From Candidatus Aciduliprofundum sp. (GTDB taxonomy: Archaea; Thermoplasmatota; Thermoplasmata; Thermoplasmatales; Aciduliprofundaceae): a stretch of DNA of 23,137 bases. The DNA lies in NCBI GenBank assembly GCA_015523135.1, contig WAKY01000002.1:1-23137 (forward strand), given 5' to 3'. Under the pieces are notes generated by a model. That model was given only the letters and a program-made list of their open reading frames with translations. It was not told the origin of the DNA and searched no databases. The position numbers and the translations under genes are program-made. Shown here one piece after another: positions 15,691 through 23,137 of the stretch (positions within the stretch are counted from its first letter, which is position 1; each line of letters starts with the position of its first letter).

Positions 15691-17034
15691 ATGACTCCTG
15701 ATAAAAAAGGCACATCTATGAGAATTATTTTAGTGATTGCCTTTGTAGGTCTGAGCATGAGCACTGGATGGGCACTCAACAAGGCCTTATCTTTCAAGCT
15801 TTTGCAAACATACACGCAGAATTCTATAATCATTGGCTCTATTCTAGCATTGCAAGGTGTTATTGGTGTGATAGTGCCCATATGGCTTGGATACTACAGT
15901 GATACTTACCATTCAAAGAAGGGCAGAAGAAAGGTATTCATACTTTGGGGTGGTATTGCGGCAGCACTCGCAGCCTTATTGATATATTTCTCTTATGTGG
16001 CCAGTTCACCTTTAGGCGTGTTTGCCACGTTCCTTGCAATATTCTATTTCTTTATGTACTTCTTTGTAGCGCAGTATAGGGCTCTCATGCCAGATATAGT
16101 GCCCAGTGGTGAGAGAGGCAAACCCAGTGGAGTAATAACATTCTTTGAGTGGGGCGGCAATCTCTTAATGTTTGGATTTGTGGCCGTTATATCTGCTATA
16201 GCGATGAAAATTGTACCCTCTGCAGAGACCTCACTTGAAGCAATGATAAAAGCGCACTATCTCTGGATGCCTTTTGCATTTGCAGCTGTATTTTTAATTC
16301 TATCCGTAGTGCTACTATATTTCAAAGTTAAAGAGCCTCCTTATCCAGAGGTTGAGCCTGAAGAGAATGTTTTAGAATACATTAAAAACATACTCCTAGA
16401 CCACGATTTTGTGAGCTTTTACGTTGCGCAGATATTCTGGTGGCTCAGCTTTGAGTTTGTGGCAGTGTTCTTGTTTGGTATACTTGAATCTATATTGAAC
16501 ACACAGAATGTATTAACCCTCGGTGTGACCATAATGGCCATATTCAATGTAACTGTGCTTATAGGTGCTTTGATTGGGGGTCCTCTATACGATAGAATAG
16601 GCAGGAGAAAATCCATACTAATAGGAGGATTGATATTTTTAGCACCGTTTATCTGGGGCTGGTTCGTCACTACTAGTGCTGAGGTTACCACGGCCATAGG
16701 AATTGCAGGAATTGGATGGGGTATGTTAATGGCCACATCATGGCCTGTCATTGGAGACTTGCTCAACAACTACGAAAAAGAGTTCTTTAACGGGCGCTAC
16801 TACGGATTCTTCGAAGCTACTAAATCTTTGCCAATTGCCATAGCAGGATTTGTAGGCGGCTTGATAGTGTACTTTGCAGGAGGAAATTACAAGGTGCTTT
16901 TCCCAGTGGGTGCAATATTCGTTATAATTGCCCTGCCCTTGATCTGGGGTATGAAGCATCTTGATAAGAAAAAGGGAAAAGTGAATGTTGAAGATGCTAT
17001 GGAAGATACTATAGAAGCCACGGAGGAACTGTAA
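15691..17034 (+). CDS. Major facilitator superfamily transporter (SLC45/GPH-like)
   Basis: A 447-residue protein with 12 predicted membrane segments. The loop 2-3 signature is present as GYYSDTYHSKKGRRKV (68-82), and a second copy in the other half reads GPLYDRIGRRKS (loop 8-9), together marking the two six-helix bundles of an MFS carrier. The overall pattern, with VPIWLGYYSD and MPDIVPSGERGKPSG after TM4, resembles the sugar:proton SLC45/GPH-like branch, but the substrate cannot be fixed. A charged C-terminal tail (GKVNVEDAMEDTIEATEEL) is cytoplasmic. The stop is followed after one base by the alpha/beta hydrolase start, with that gene's Shine-Dalgarno (GGAGGA, 17022-17027) inside the MFS coding region, so the two are coupled. 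Confidence 0.9.
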   Translation: MTPDKKGTSMRIILVIAFVGLSMSTGWALNKALSFKLLQTYTQNSIIIGSILALQGVIGVIVPIWLGYYSDTYHSKKGRRKVFILWGGIAAALAALLIYFSYVASSPLGVFATFLAIFYFFMYFFVAQYRALMPDIVPSGERGKPSGVITFFEWGGNLLMFGFVAVISAIAMKIVPSAETSLEAMIKAHYLWMPFAFAAVFLILSVVLLYFKVKEPPYPEVEPEENVLEYIKNILLDHDFVSFYVAQIFWWLSFEFVAVFLFGILESILNTQNVLTLGVTIMAIFNVTVLIGALIGGPLYDRIGRRKSILIGGLIFLAPFIWGWFVTTSAEVTTAIGIAGIGWGMLMATSWPVIGDLLNNYEKEFFNGRYYGFFEATKSLPIAIAGFVGGLIVYFAGGNYKVLFPVGAIFVIIALPLIWGMKHLDKKKGKVNVEDAMEDTIEATEEL

Positions 17035-17035
17035 A

Positions 17036-17887
17036 ATGACTTGGTGGATAGGCGTGATAATAGCAATAATCGTGGCAATAATATTCTTCTTTTTCTTATT
17101 TGCAGCATTTGTTGCGTACAAGCTAGTCAAGCCCGGTAGATTTGTTGATTCCTGGACTCCTAAGGATTTTGGAGCGGATTATGAGAACATAGAACTGAAA
17201 ACGGAAGATGGTATAAAGCTAAAGGGCTGGTATATCAAGGGCAATGAAAATTGCGTGTTACTTCTGCACGGATACAGCAGGAGCAGATGGGACGATGTGT
17301 ACATGCGCAAGGTTATGGAAAAGATGTGGAAATCGGGCTATTCTGTCCTCGCTGTAGATTTTAGAGCGCATGGAGAGAGTGGGGGCAAGTACACAACGCT
17401 GGGTGATAAGGAGATTTTGGATGTTAAGGCCATGGTGGAATATGCAGATCAGCACTGCAAGAAAGTTTACATGATAGGCTACTCTATGGGTGGATTTCTA
17501 GCTCTAAAAGCAGCGTATTTGGGACTGGCAGATAAAGTTGTGGCAGATAGTCCTTACATTTACACTGACAAGACAGGAGCTCGAGGATTGAAGTACTTTG
17601 CAAACCTGCCAGAATGGCTTTACCATTTTGTGAAGCCATTTGCAATTCTAATCTCTGGAGTTAAGTACGAGAATACTGATCCTTTCAAGTTTGGCAAGGG
17701 TATAAAGGTTCCTACACTCATAATTGCAGGAAAGAAAGATCCATTGGTGAAGATTGAAGAGATAGAAGAGTTTTTGAAAATTGCACCGAATGTGAAGTTG
17801 TGGGTTACAGAGGGTGCCCATGTGCGCAGCATACTTGTGGATGAGGAAGAGTATATAAACAAGATTTTGCAGTTTTTTGCTCAGTAA
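17036..17887 (+). CDS. Membrane-anchored alpha/beta hydrolase
   Basis: A 283-residue serine hydrolase with an N-terminal membrane segment (about 5-29) and an alpha/beta-hydrolase fold. The oxyanion region is LLLHGYSRSR (76-85), the nucleophile elbow GYSMGG with Ser150, the acid Asp235 in GKKDPLV and the His262 in GAHVRS, so a complete triad is present. VDFRAHGESGG (108-117) is typical of the serine-aminopeptidase/lysophospholipase-like group. The anchor ends in YKLVKPGRF, placing the catalytic domain probably on the cytoplasmic side, though a short N-terminus makes the orientation uncertain. Substrate is unknown. It is translationally linked to the MFS gene, which hints at action on an imported ester or peptide, by inference only. 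The last 7 bases overlap the 3' end of the next gene on the minus strand. Confidence 0.88.
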   Translation: MTWWIGVIIAIIVAIIFFFFLFAAFVAYKLVKPGRFVDSWTPKDFGADYENIELKTEDGIKLKGWYIKGNENCVLLLHGYSRSRWDDVYMRKVMEKMWKSGYSVLAVDFRAHGESGGKYTTLGDKEILDVKAMVEYADQHCKKVYMIGYSMGGFLALKAAYLGLADKVVADSPYIYTDKTGARGLKYFANLPEWLYHFVKPFAILISGVKYENTDPFKFGKGIKVPTLIIAGKKDPLVKIEEIEEFLKIAPNVKLWVTEGAHVRSILVDEEEYINKILQFFAQ

Positions 17888-18480
17888 ATTCTCACTCCCA
17901 TTTTATCTTCGCTGTTATTGTAAATTTCCTTTATTTTGAAAAGATAGGCTGGAGTTTTGCCCCAGTCTCGCGGTTTTTCAGGCCTGTGAAATATGTCGTG
18001 TAGAGAATTGGAATATTCCCAAACAGGACCCTCTGTGTGTATCTCTACATTGCACCGAACCTCGTAGGATGTGCTTGGAGGTGTGAAAAATAGAATTGTT
18101 GCCTCCTTCTCCCCCTCTATGAGATTTTTCCAAGTGTGCTTCCTTGCAAGTTCTAAAGAGATTATCTTTGTAAAATCAATCTTATTGCGCACATAAATCT
18201 CATCAAGCAAGAATTTTCCAGCTTTCATCGGGTTGTACTCGCTTTGCAATTCTTTGCGCATCTTCTCAAGAGTATCTGAAAGAATTTCATCTTTGTGGAT
18301 GAATCCCACACCCTTTATAGAGCCGTTTAGTCCTGCAGGCCCAGAGGTTATTATGGCTGCATTGTGTCTTGTAAATCCTATGAGAATAGAATCATCAAAC
18401 TTTCCTTTTAGCATCTTTTCTATAAGCTCTACTCTTTCTTCGAAGGCATAGTTAATGAACTCTTCAGGAATATTTGCCAT
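17881..18480 (-). CDS. Conserved-looking soluble protein of unknown function
   Basis: I do not recognise this 199-residue protein. It has no membrane segment or signal peptide. The N-terminal half contains DDSILIGFTRHNAAIITS and a Gly-rich turn (GPAGLNGSIKGVG); the C-terminal half has ATILFFTPPSTSYEVRCNV and a His/aromatic-rich EYSNSLHDIFHRPEKPRDWG. The strand-rich character and the SLHDIFH patch distantly recall FMN-binding split-barrel proteins, but that is weak. ATG 18480 has no Shine-Dalgarno; a T-rich TATA-like AGGAAAAATAGAA (18513-18501) lies about 27 bases upstream, inside the end of the beta-helix gene. It lies 16 bases after that gene on the same strand and could be co-transcribed with it. 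Coding is supported by its full-length open frame and lack of any other gene here. Confidence 0.75.
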   Translation of the reverse strand: MANIPEEFINYAFEERVELIEKMLKGKFDDSILIGFTRHNAAIITSGPAGLNGSIKGVGFIHKDEILSDTLEKMRKELQSEYNPMKAGKFLLDEIYVRNKIDFTKIISLELARKHTWKNLIEGEKEATILFFTPPSTSYEVRCNVEIHTEGPVWEYSNSLHDIFHRPEKPRDWGKTPAYLFKIKEIYNNSEDKMGVRIY

Positions 18481-18496
18481 GATTTCTGTAACACAT

Positions 18497-20005
18497 TCAT
18501 TCTATTTTTCCTTTTATATTGTAAGGGTATCTTCTCAGGAATCTTGGGGTATTTTTCTTCAGCCCAAGAATAATCAGGATGAGTATGAGAAGAACCACAA
18601 TTGTTATGTCTAGCCCCATATGATGAGACCTTACACCTCTAATATTGTTTTGGCTCAGTATGTATGTGGAATAACCTTCTACCTCTATGGGATTTTCAAT
18701 CTCCAGCCCGAATTTATTATGGAGGATGTTAATGTGGGAAGAGCGGTGGATTAGAATACCTACTTTTTGTATGTTCTCAAAGCTCGTGTTTATTATAGAA
18801 GCATAATCTGAGTTTTCAAGGTATATGCCTACAGAAGCATAATGTCTGTATACCTCTCCGTACACACCTATTTTCTTTTCAATGTAGTTTATAGAGATGA
18901 GAGTATGACTTATCAGGATAGAATGAGAATCCCTAATATAAATTCCAAATTTGTAAGGGCCATATACTTTTATATTGTAGAAGCTTGCATTGGAAATGCG
19001 GGTTAATTTTATCGCTGGTTGGTAGCCACCTGTACTATATTGCAGCTTTACACTTTCAACCTTTATGTTCTCTGCGTTTGTAATATTCATATCTCCTTTA
19101 ATGCTTACATTTTCTATATTTGCCCCATTTATGCCCTTAAAGTAAACATCTCCATCAAATTTAGAGTTGCTAATTCTCAATTGAGAAGCATAAATGAAGT
19201 CAATCCATATTGCAGAGACATTTGCATTTTCTATGCTCACTTTGGTGGAGTTATAGGTGTCCAGATGTGTACTCGAGTCCCAAGAGTTGTTGATTTTTAA
19301 GGAGGATATATGCACATTTTCAGAATTATCAATGGATAGATATGCAGATTTTATGTTATTGAGAGTTGCATTTTTCACAGTATCCAGAGTTATATCGTAT
19401 CCCTGCGTGGCATTTATGCTTAGATTATCCAGAGTAATGTGATATCTCCGCGTAAGATTCATACCTGATATACTAAGATTTTCTACATTGTAAAACTCTG
19501 AGTCAATTGTCCCCTTCCACTCCCTCAATTGAATATTTCTTGAGTTAAAGAATTTAACAAGCGAGGAATATTGACTTGAAATGTTTTGCATATATAAATT
19601 ATGAACATTCTTAAAGAAATCCTCATCACTTATATAGACATTTTCAAATTTCAAGTTCTCAGCATTTACTATATTAAAATTTTCTCCATAAAATGATGAA
19701 TTTTGGATTGCAATATTGCTTACATTGATGGCTTTGAAATGCCCATATTCAAAAATGCAGTTTTCAAAAATAACTCTTGCGGATATGTTTTCAAGCACTA
19801 AGTTTTCAAAATTATCTATTATAATGTAAGGATCTGAGGGAATGCCTGAGCCTGAAAAATAGTTTTTCTCTACAAAATTATGCAATTCATTATTTCCATT
19901 GATTTTCACATTTTTAAAATTAGGAAGCTGGGAATGAGCGGATACCATTGGGTATGGTGATAAAATTAAAAGAGTTATAAGTATGAGAGCTGTGAGCTTT
20001 GGCAT
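18497..20005 (-). CDS. Cell-surface NosD-like beta-helix protein with C-terminal membrane anchor
   Basis: A 502-residue exported protein. A signal peptide (MPKLTALILITLLILSPYPMVSA, cleavage near 23-24) is followed by a parallel beta-helix built of Asn/Ser-rich turns such as NVSNIAIQNSSFYGENF, NLSISGMNLT and NASFYNIKVYG, and the protein ends with one membrane helix (about 464-482) and a basic tail (KKNTPRFLRR). The GSGIPSDPYIIIDNF segment near the mature N-terminus marks the entry to the helix, as in NosD/carbohydrate-binding-type surface proteins. More than ten N-x-S/T sequons suggest heavy N-glycosylation. The predicted location is the outer face of the cell membrane or S-layer; substrate or partner is unknown. 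A TATA-like AAAAATATATC overlaps the lysS stop codon about 28 bases upstream of the start, suggesting its own leaderless transcript. Confidence 0.85.
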   Translation of the reverse strand: MPKLTALILITLLILSPYPMVSAHSQLPNFKNVKINGNNELHNFVEKNYFSGSGIPSDPYIIIDNFENLVLENISARVIFENCIFEYGHFKAINVSNIAIQNSSFYGENFNIVNAENLKFENVYISDEDFFKNVHNLYMQNISSQYSSLVKFFNSRNIQLREWKGTIDSEFYNVENLSISGMNLTRRYHITLDNLSINATQGYDITLDTVKNATLNNIKSAYLSIDNSENVHISSLKINNSWDSSTHLDTYNSTKVSIENANVSAIWIDFIYASQLRISNSKFDGDVYFKGINGANIENVSIKGDMNITNAENIKVESVKLQYSTGGYQPAIKLTRISNASFYNIKVYGPYKFGIYIRDSHSILISHTLISINYIEKKIGVYGEVYRHYASVGIYLENSDYASIINTSFENIQKVGILIHRSSHINILHNKFGLEIENPIEVEGYSTYILSQNNIRGVRSHHMGLDITIVVLLILILIILGLKKNTPRFLRRYPYNIKGKIE

Positions 20006-20036
20006 GGATGGATATTATTTTATTTTGATATATTTT

Positions 20037-21479
20037 TTATGCCTTGGGTGCCAGGATTGGGAAGAGGATCACTTCCTTTATGCTGGTATTGCCAGTTAAT
20101 AGCATGGTTAAGCGGTCTATGCCTATGCCCACGCCACCCATTGGAGGCATGCCCCATCTTAAAGCTTCTATGAAATCTTCATCGTACTGATGTGCCTCTT
20201 CATCTCCTAGAGTTCTGCGCTCTACCTCCTCTCGGAAGAACTTCTCTTGCAATAGAGGATCGTTGAGCTCTGTGTATCCATTGGCCAGTTCTATACCTCC
20301 CATGTACAACTCAAATCTCTCTATTAGCCTATCATCCTCTCTATGAAGCTTGCATAGAGGAGTAGTTTCCCGGGGATGATCTATAACGAAGACAGGCTGG
20401 ATAAGATCTTCTTCGCAAACTCTCTCAAATAGCTTGCCCAAAGCCAAGCCGCGATTGTACTGGGGCATTTTTATCTTGTATTCATCCAACATTGCTTTAA
20501 TTTCTTCATCGCTCGTATTTTCATCTATTCCTCTCTTTGCCAGCATGTCCAGCATCTTCTCTCTTCTAAAGGGCTTGGTGAAATCTAGCTCGTAATCACC
20601 AAACTTAACTTTGTCTACACCAATTACTTGAGCTACATGCTTGATTATAGATTCTGTCAGATCCATCATATCATTGTAATCTACATAGGATTGGTAAATT
20701 TCGATCATTGTAAATTCTGGATTGTGGGAAGTGTCAATATCCTCATTGCGAAAATCTTTGGCTATCTCAAATACCTTGTTGTACCCGCCAACTATAAGCC
20801 TTTTTAGATATAATTCATCAGAGATGCGGAGGTAATAGTCACGATCTATAGCATTTACATGCGTTTTGAATGGCTTGGCATTGGCTCCACCGTATATGGG
20901 TTGGAGCACTGGAGTTTCCATCTCTAAAAATCCCCTGTTCCAGAGAAACATACGTATTTCCCTCTCAATGGTACTCCTCTTTATAAATGTCTCAAATGCA
21001 CTCTTATTGAACATCAAATCTAAGTACCTCTGCCTGTACCTTTTTTCTGTGTCTTCTATACCAAACCACTCGTGGGGTAAATCGTATAAGGCTTTTGAGG
21101 CAAGCTTAATCTCTTCTGCCAATACGCTTAGCTCGCCTTTCTTTGTGCGGGTTACCTCACCGCGGAGCCAGAGAAAATCACCCCTATCCACATATTTCTT
21201 CAAGAACTTGTACTGTTCCTCCCCCAAAATATCCATGCGGAAAAAGCCCTGAATATTGTAACCATTATCTCGCAAGTCTCCAAAAGCAACCTTTCCATGA
21301 AAACGCAGAGCGTATAACCTGCCCGCAACTGCAACCTTTTTGCCCATAAAATTCTCGGGCTCTTTTACAATTTCCTCTATATAATTTGTTATAGGCGTGC
21401 TCTGCGGGTATGGATCTATGCCCATATTCCTTAATTCTTTAAGCAGCTCAACGCGCTTGAGATAGTCCTTTCTCTCCAT
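20037..21479 (-). CDS. lysS: Lysyl-tRNA synthetase, class II
   Basis: Charges tRNA-Lys with lysine. The 480-residue protein has an N-terminal OB-fold anticodon-binding domain (about 45-125) and a class II catalytic domain with motif 1 around FLEMETPVLQP (184-194), motif 2 FRNEDIDTSHNPEFT (243-257) and motif 3 GGVGIGIDRLTMLL (448-461). The RQRYLDLM (149-156) and GIELANGYTELNDP blocks are LysRS-specific. The form is class II, whereas many euryarchaea use an unrelated class I LysRS. ATG 21479 has a TATA-like AAAATTATTTTATC (21514-21501) centred about 27 bases upstream and no Shine-Dalgarno. It precedes the beta-helix gene on the same strand, but the 31-base gap holds that gene's own TATA-like element. 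Confidence 0.97.
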   Translation of the reverse strand: MERKDYLKRVELLKELRNMGIDPYPQSTPITNYIEEIVKEPENFMGKKVAVAGRLYALRFHGKVAFGDLRDNGYNIQGFFRMDILGEEQYKFLKKYVDRGDFLWLRGEVTRTKKGELSVLAEEIKLASKALYDLPHEWFGIEDTEKRYRQRYLDLMFNKSAFETFIKRSTIEREIRMFLWNRGFLEMETPVLQPIYGGANAKPFKTHVNAIDRDYYLRISDELYLKRLIVGGYNKVFEIAKDFRNEDIDTSHNPEFTMIEIYQSYVDYNDMMDLTESIIKHVAQVIGVDKVKFGDYELDFTKPFRREKMLDMLAKRGIDENTSDEEIKAMLDEYKIKMPQYNRGLALGKLFERVCEEDLIQPVFVIDHPRETTPLCKLHREDDRLIERFELYMGGIELANGYTELNDPLLQEKFFREEVERRTLGDEEAHQYDEDFIEALRWGMPPMGGVGIGIDRLTMLLTGNTSIKEVILFPILAPKA

Positions 21480-21558
21480 GAGCCGAGATATGCGATGATT
21501 GATAAAATAATTTTCATAAGAGTGCTTGCGTTTGGAGCTAACAAATAGAATAAATCTT

Positions 21559-21588
21559 TATTTATATTATTCCATAAGGTATTTATAA
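21559..21588 (+). promoter_or_regulatory. TATA-like elements upstream of the right-edge surface protein gene
   Basis: Two TATA-like stretches, TATTTATATT at 21559-21568 and TATTTATAA at 21580-21588, lie in the 146-base divergent spacer between lysS and the surface protein gene. The nearer one is centred about 40 bases before the start codon, leaving a short leader of about 15 bases. An AAGGTGG stretch sits immediately at the start codon, too close to be a standard Shine-Dalgarno. Confidence 0.35.
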
Positions 21589-21625
21589 TCTAAATTACAT
21601 ATCTCTTGCTGTTGCATAGAAGGTG

Positions 21626-23137
21626 GTGGAAACGAAGAGTGATAGAATTGCGAAGGTATTAGTAGTTTCCTTAGTTCTTTTGATGATTTTTAGTGGAGTT
21701 GTGGTTGTAATAAATGGGGAAAGTTCAAATAGTCATTTACAGGATAATAAACTCTCAAAATCTGCCATTCACAATACACCTACTCCCGATAATTCACATT
21801 TTTCTGCGAGTATAAAGAACATCCGTCCACATACTCAGGGTTATCATCCATTGCGTGCACATCATTCAAATCACAGAATACCATTTTCTGAGAAAGATTT
21901 TAGAAGCTTTAATAGAGAGATTTCCTATTGGTGGAGTAATTACAAAAATATATCAATGAGCCATATGGAGCATTATCTTCCATGGCTGAATTACTCGTAT
22001 GGGGTTATACCTCCTTATAGATTTGCAGATTGGAATGATAACAATCTTAGCTATAGAAATATTAATTTTAAAAAGGTTAAAATTAGTGTGGATGAAAGTA
22101 GGTATACACCACATTCACCAATAAGGATAAACAGCAATGCAGATTTCACATCTGCAAATGGAGTGGTTTCAGGAAGTGGAACGAAGGATGACCCGTACAT
22201 AATCTCAGGATGGAAGATAGACGCTCATGGTTCTAACTATGGCATATATGTTGGAAATGTGAGCAAGTATTTCATCATTGAGAATTGCAGTATTTTCAAT
22301 TTCACTTCTTACGGGTATCAATATCCTTATACTTATTATGGAGGGGCTATAATCCTGTATAATTCTGAAAATGGCATATTGGAAAATAATTTGCTGTATG
22401 AGAATTACGGTGTAGGAATTATGATAGCAGGAAGCATGTATGTAAGTATTAAAGATAACGAAATAAATAACTCGTTGGAAGCTATTGAGATTATAGATGG
22501 CTACAACAATACTGTGAAAGGAAATGAGATTCATCAAAATGGTGATACTATAGGATTGTCTCTGCAATCTTCAAACAATGAGATCATCAATAACAATATT
22601 ACAGATAACTATGGATTTGGCATAACATTGGACTCTGCAACTAGTAATAGAATAACTAATAATGTCATAGAGAACAATACATTTGGAGTATCTCTGACAG
22701 GGATGTTCATAGTGGGTACGAGTACAACAGAAAACAATATTATAGATAATAACACAATAGTTCATAATAAATTTTATGGGATAGGAATCCGAGATTCTTC
22801 TCACACCAAGATTTATGATAACAACGTATCCAACAATGGCTGTCATTGTGAATTTCCATTTGAAGCAGGAATATGGCTATGGGCAGCTACCTACACGTCG
22901 ATTTTTGACAATAAAATATCCAATAATGCAGGAGAGGGCATTTTAGTTGCATATTCCCAATTTTCTCTGATAAAGGATAATGTTGTGATAAATAACGGGA
23001 TAGTTCTATCTGGGGATGAAAGCACATTTTCATCTCAGGAGATAATCAATAACACTGTAAATGGCAAGCCAGTTTACTATTACAAGAATGGAAATATGGA
23101 GAATGCAACGGTGCCTGAGGATGCGGGAGAGGTCATA
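21626..23137 (+). CDS. Large NosD-like beta-helix surface protein (3' end cut off by window edge)
   Basis: Open from GTG 21626 (GTG 21623 is equally possible) for 504 codons to the window edge, with no stop. A short charged start (VETKSDRIAK) leads into a hydrophobic segment (about 9-29) that is a signal peptide or membrane anchor. Residues 33-165 are polar, with ten histidines among residues 37-116, and lack any recognised fold. At 183-196 comes GSGTKDDPYIISGW, the entry signature of NosD/CASH-type beta-helix surface proteins, followed by short repeated turns of about 22 residues, rich in NNxI and N-x-T/S, up to the right edge (for example NNEIINNNITDNYGFGI). A CHC pair sits in one turn (NNGCHCEF). 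The N-glycosylation sequon density is high. Function unknown, but exported and likely on the cell surface. It faces lysS and the other beta-helix gene. Confidence 0.88.
   Translation, partial: METKSDRIAKVLVVSLVLLMIFSGVVVVINGESSNSHLQDNKLSKSAIHNTPTPDNSHFSASIKNIRPHTQGYHPLRAHHSNHRIPFSEKDFRSFNREISYWWSNYKNISMSHMEHYLPWLNYSYGVIPPYRFADWNDNNLSYRNINFKKVKISVDESRYTPHSPIRINSNADFTSANGVVSGSGTKDDPYIISGWKIDAHGSNYGIYVGNVSKYFIIENCSIFNFTSYGYQYPYTYYGGAIILYNSENGILENNLLYENYGVGIMIAGSMYVSIKDNEINNSLEAIEIIDGYNNTVKGNEIHQNGDTIGLSLQSSNNEIINNNITDNYGFGITLDSATSNRITNNVIENNTFGVSLTGMFIVGTSTTENNIIDNNTIVHNKFYGIGIRDSSHTKIYDNNVSNNGCHCEFPFEAGIWLWAATYTSIFDNKISNNAGEGILVAYSQFSLIKDNVVINNGIVLSGDESTFSSQEIINNTVNGKPVYYYKNGNMENATVPEDAGEVI

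Noticed and set aside
22205..22846. Two minus-strand frames of 120 and 91 codons opposite the right-edge surface protein
   Set aside because: They are complements of the Asn-rich beta-helix repeats; the plus-strand frame is continuous with a signal segment and repeat pattern, so the minus frames are shadows.
1..23137. CRISPR arrays, insertion sequences, tRNA or rRNA genes
   Set aside because: No regularly spaced direct repeats, transposase, inverted-repeat-bounded element, cloverleaf-like sequence or rRNA segment was seen; the only repeats are the beta-helix coding repeats and the promoter-like pair before tfb. Short RNA genes without strong primary-sequence signals could have been missed.

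Overview
The window is a gene-dense, AT-rich stretch of an archaeal chromosome. Archaeal origin is shown by transcription factor B, the small (DP1) subunit of the archaeal family D DNA polymerase, a stand-alone GMP synthase glutaminase subunit, pantoate kinase with the archaeal CoA pathway, and TATA/BRE-type promoters with many apparently leaderless starts. Large NosD-like beta-helix surface proteins, a CstA peptide transporter and a class II lysyl-tRNA synthetase suggest a heterotrophic, probably peptide-fermenting member of the Thermoplasmatota, with an Aciduliprofundum-like (DHVE2) lineage as my best guess. That assignment is inference; no 16S rRNA is present.

Layout: (1) 1-1095, minus strand, a glycerate 2-kinase cut off by the left edge. 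(2) 1198-3479, plus strand: tfb, the GMP synthase glutaminase subunit (overlapping tfb by one base) and a short CorA-type transporter, which meets pgk (minus, 3471-4700) tail to tail. (3) 4778-6870, plus: a double UspA protein translationally overlapping an ArsB/NhaD/P-protein-type ion transporter; then an amidohydrolase (6909-7889) converging on DP1 (minus, 7870-9270). (4) 9399-13118, plus: cstA, a 90-residue unknown protein, a cysteine-free ArsA/Get3-like ATPase and a membrane-anchored unknown protein, the last three forming a tight operon. (5) 13099-15612, minus: a PH-like membrane protein, then coaBC and pantoate kinase as a 4-base-overlapping CoA biosynthesis operon. (6) 15691-17887, plus: an MFS transporter and a membrane-anchored alpha/beta hydrolase. 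(7) 17881-21479, minus: lysS, a beta-helix surface protein and a 199-residue unknown protein. (8) 21626 to the right edge, plus: a second, larger beta-helix surface protein that is open at the end of the window.

How the genes work together: most of the window is housekeeping (transcription initiation, purine and CoA synthesis, glycolysis/gluconeogenesis, replication, lysine charging) mixed with transport. All four convergent gene pairs overlap at their 3' ends, and no gene-free stretch exceeds about 150 bases. First genes of transcription units mostly have a TATA-like element about 25-31 bases upstream of the start codon (leaderless pattern), whereas downstream operon genes carry GGAGG/GGTGA-type Shine-Dalgarno sequences.

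The most interesting unit is cstA plus the three-gene ATPase cassette. An ArsA-family ATPase with no cysteine at all cannot use the arsenite-binding or CxxC zinc chemistry of its known relatives, and it is encoded between two small proteins of unknown function, one of them membrane-anchored. A role in handling or assembling a membrane protein, perhaps CstA, is a testable guess.
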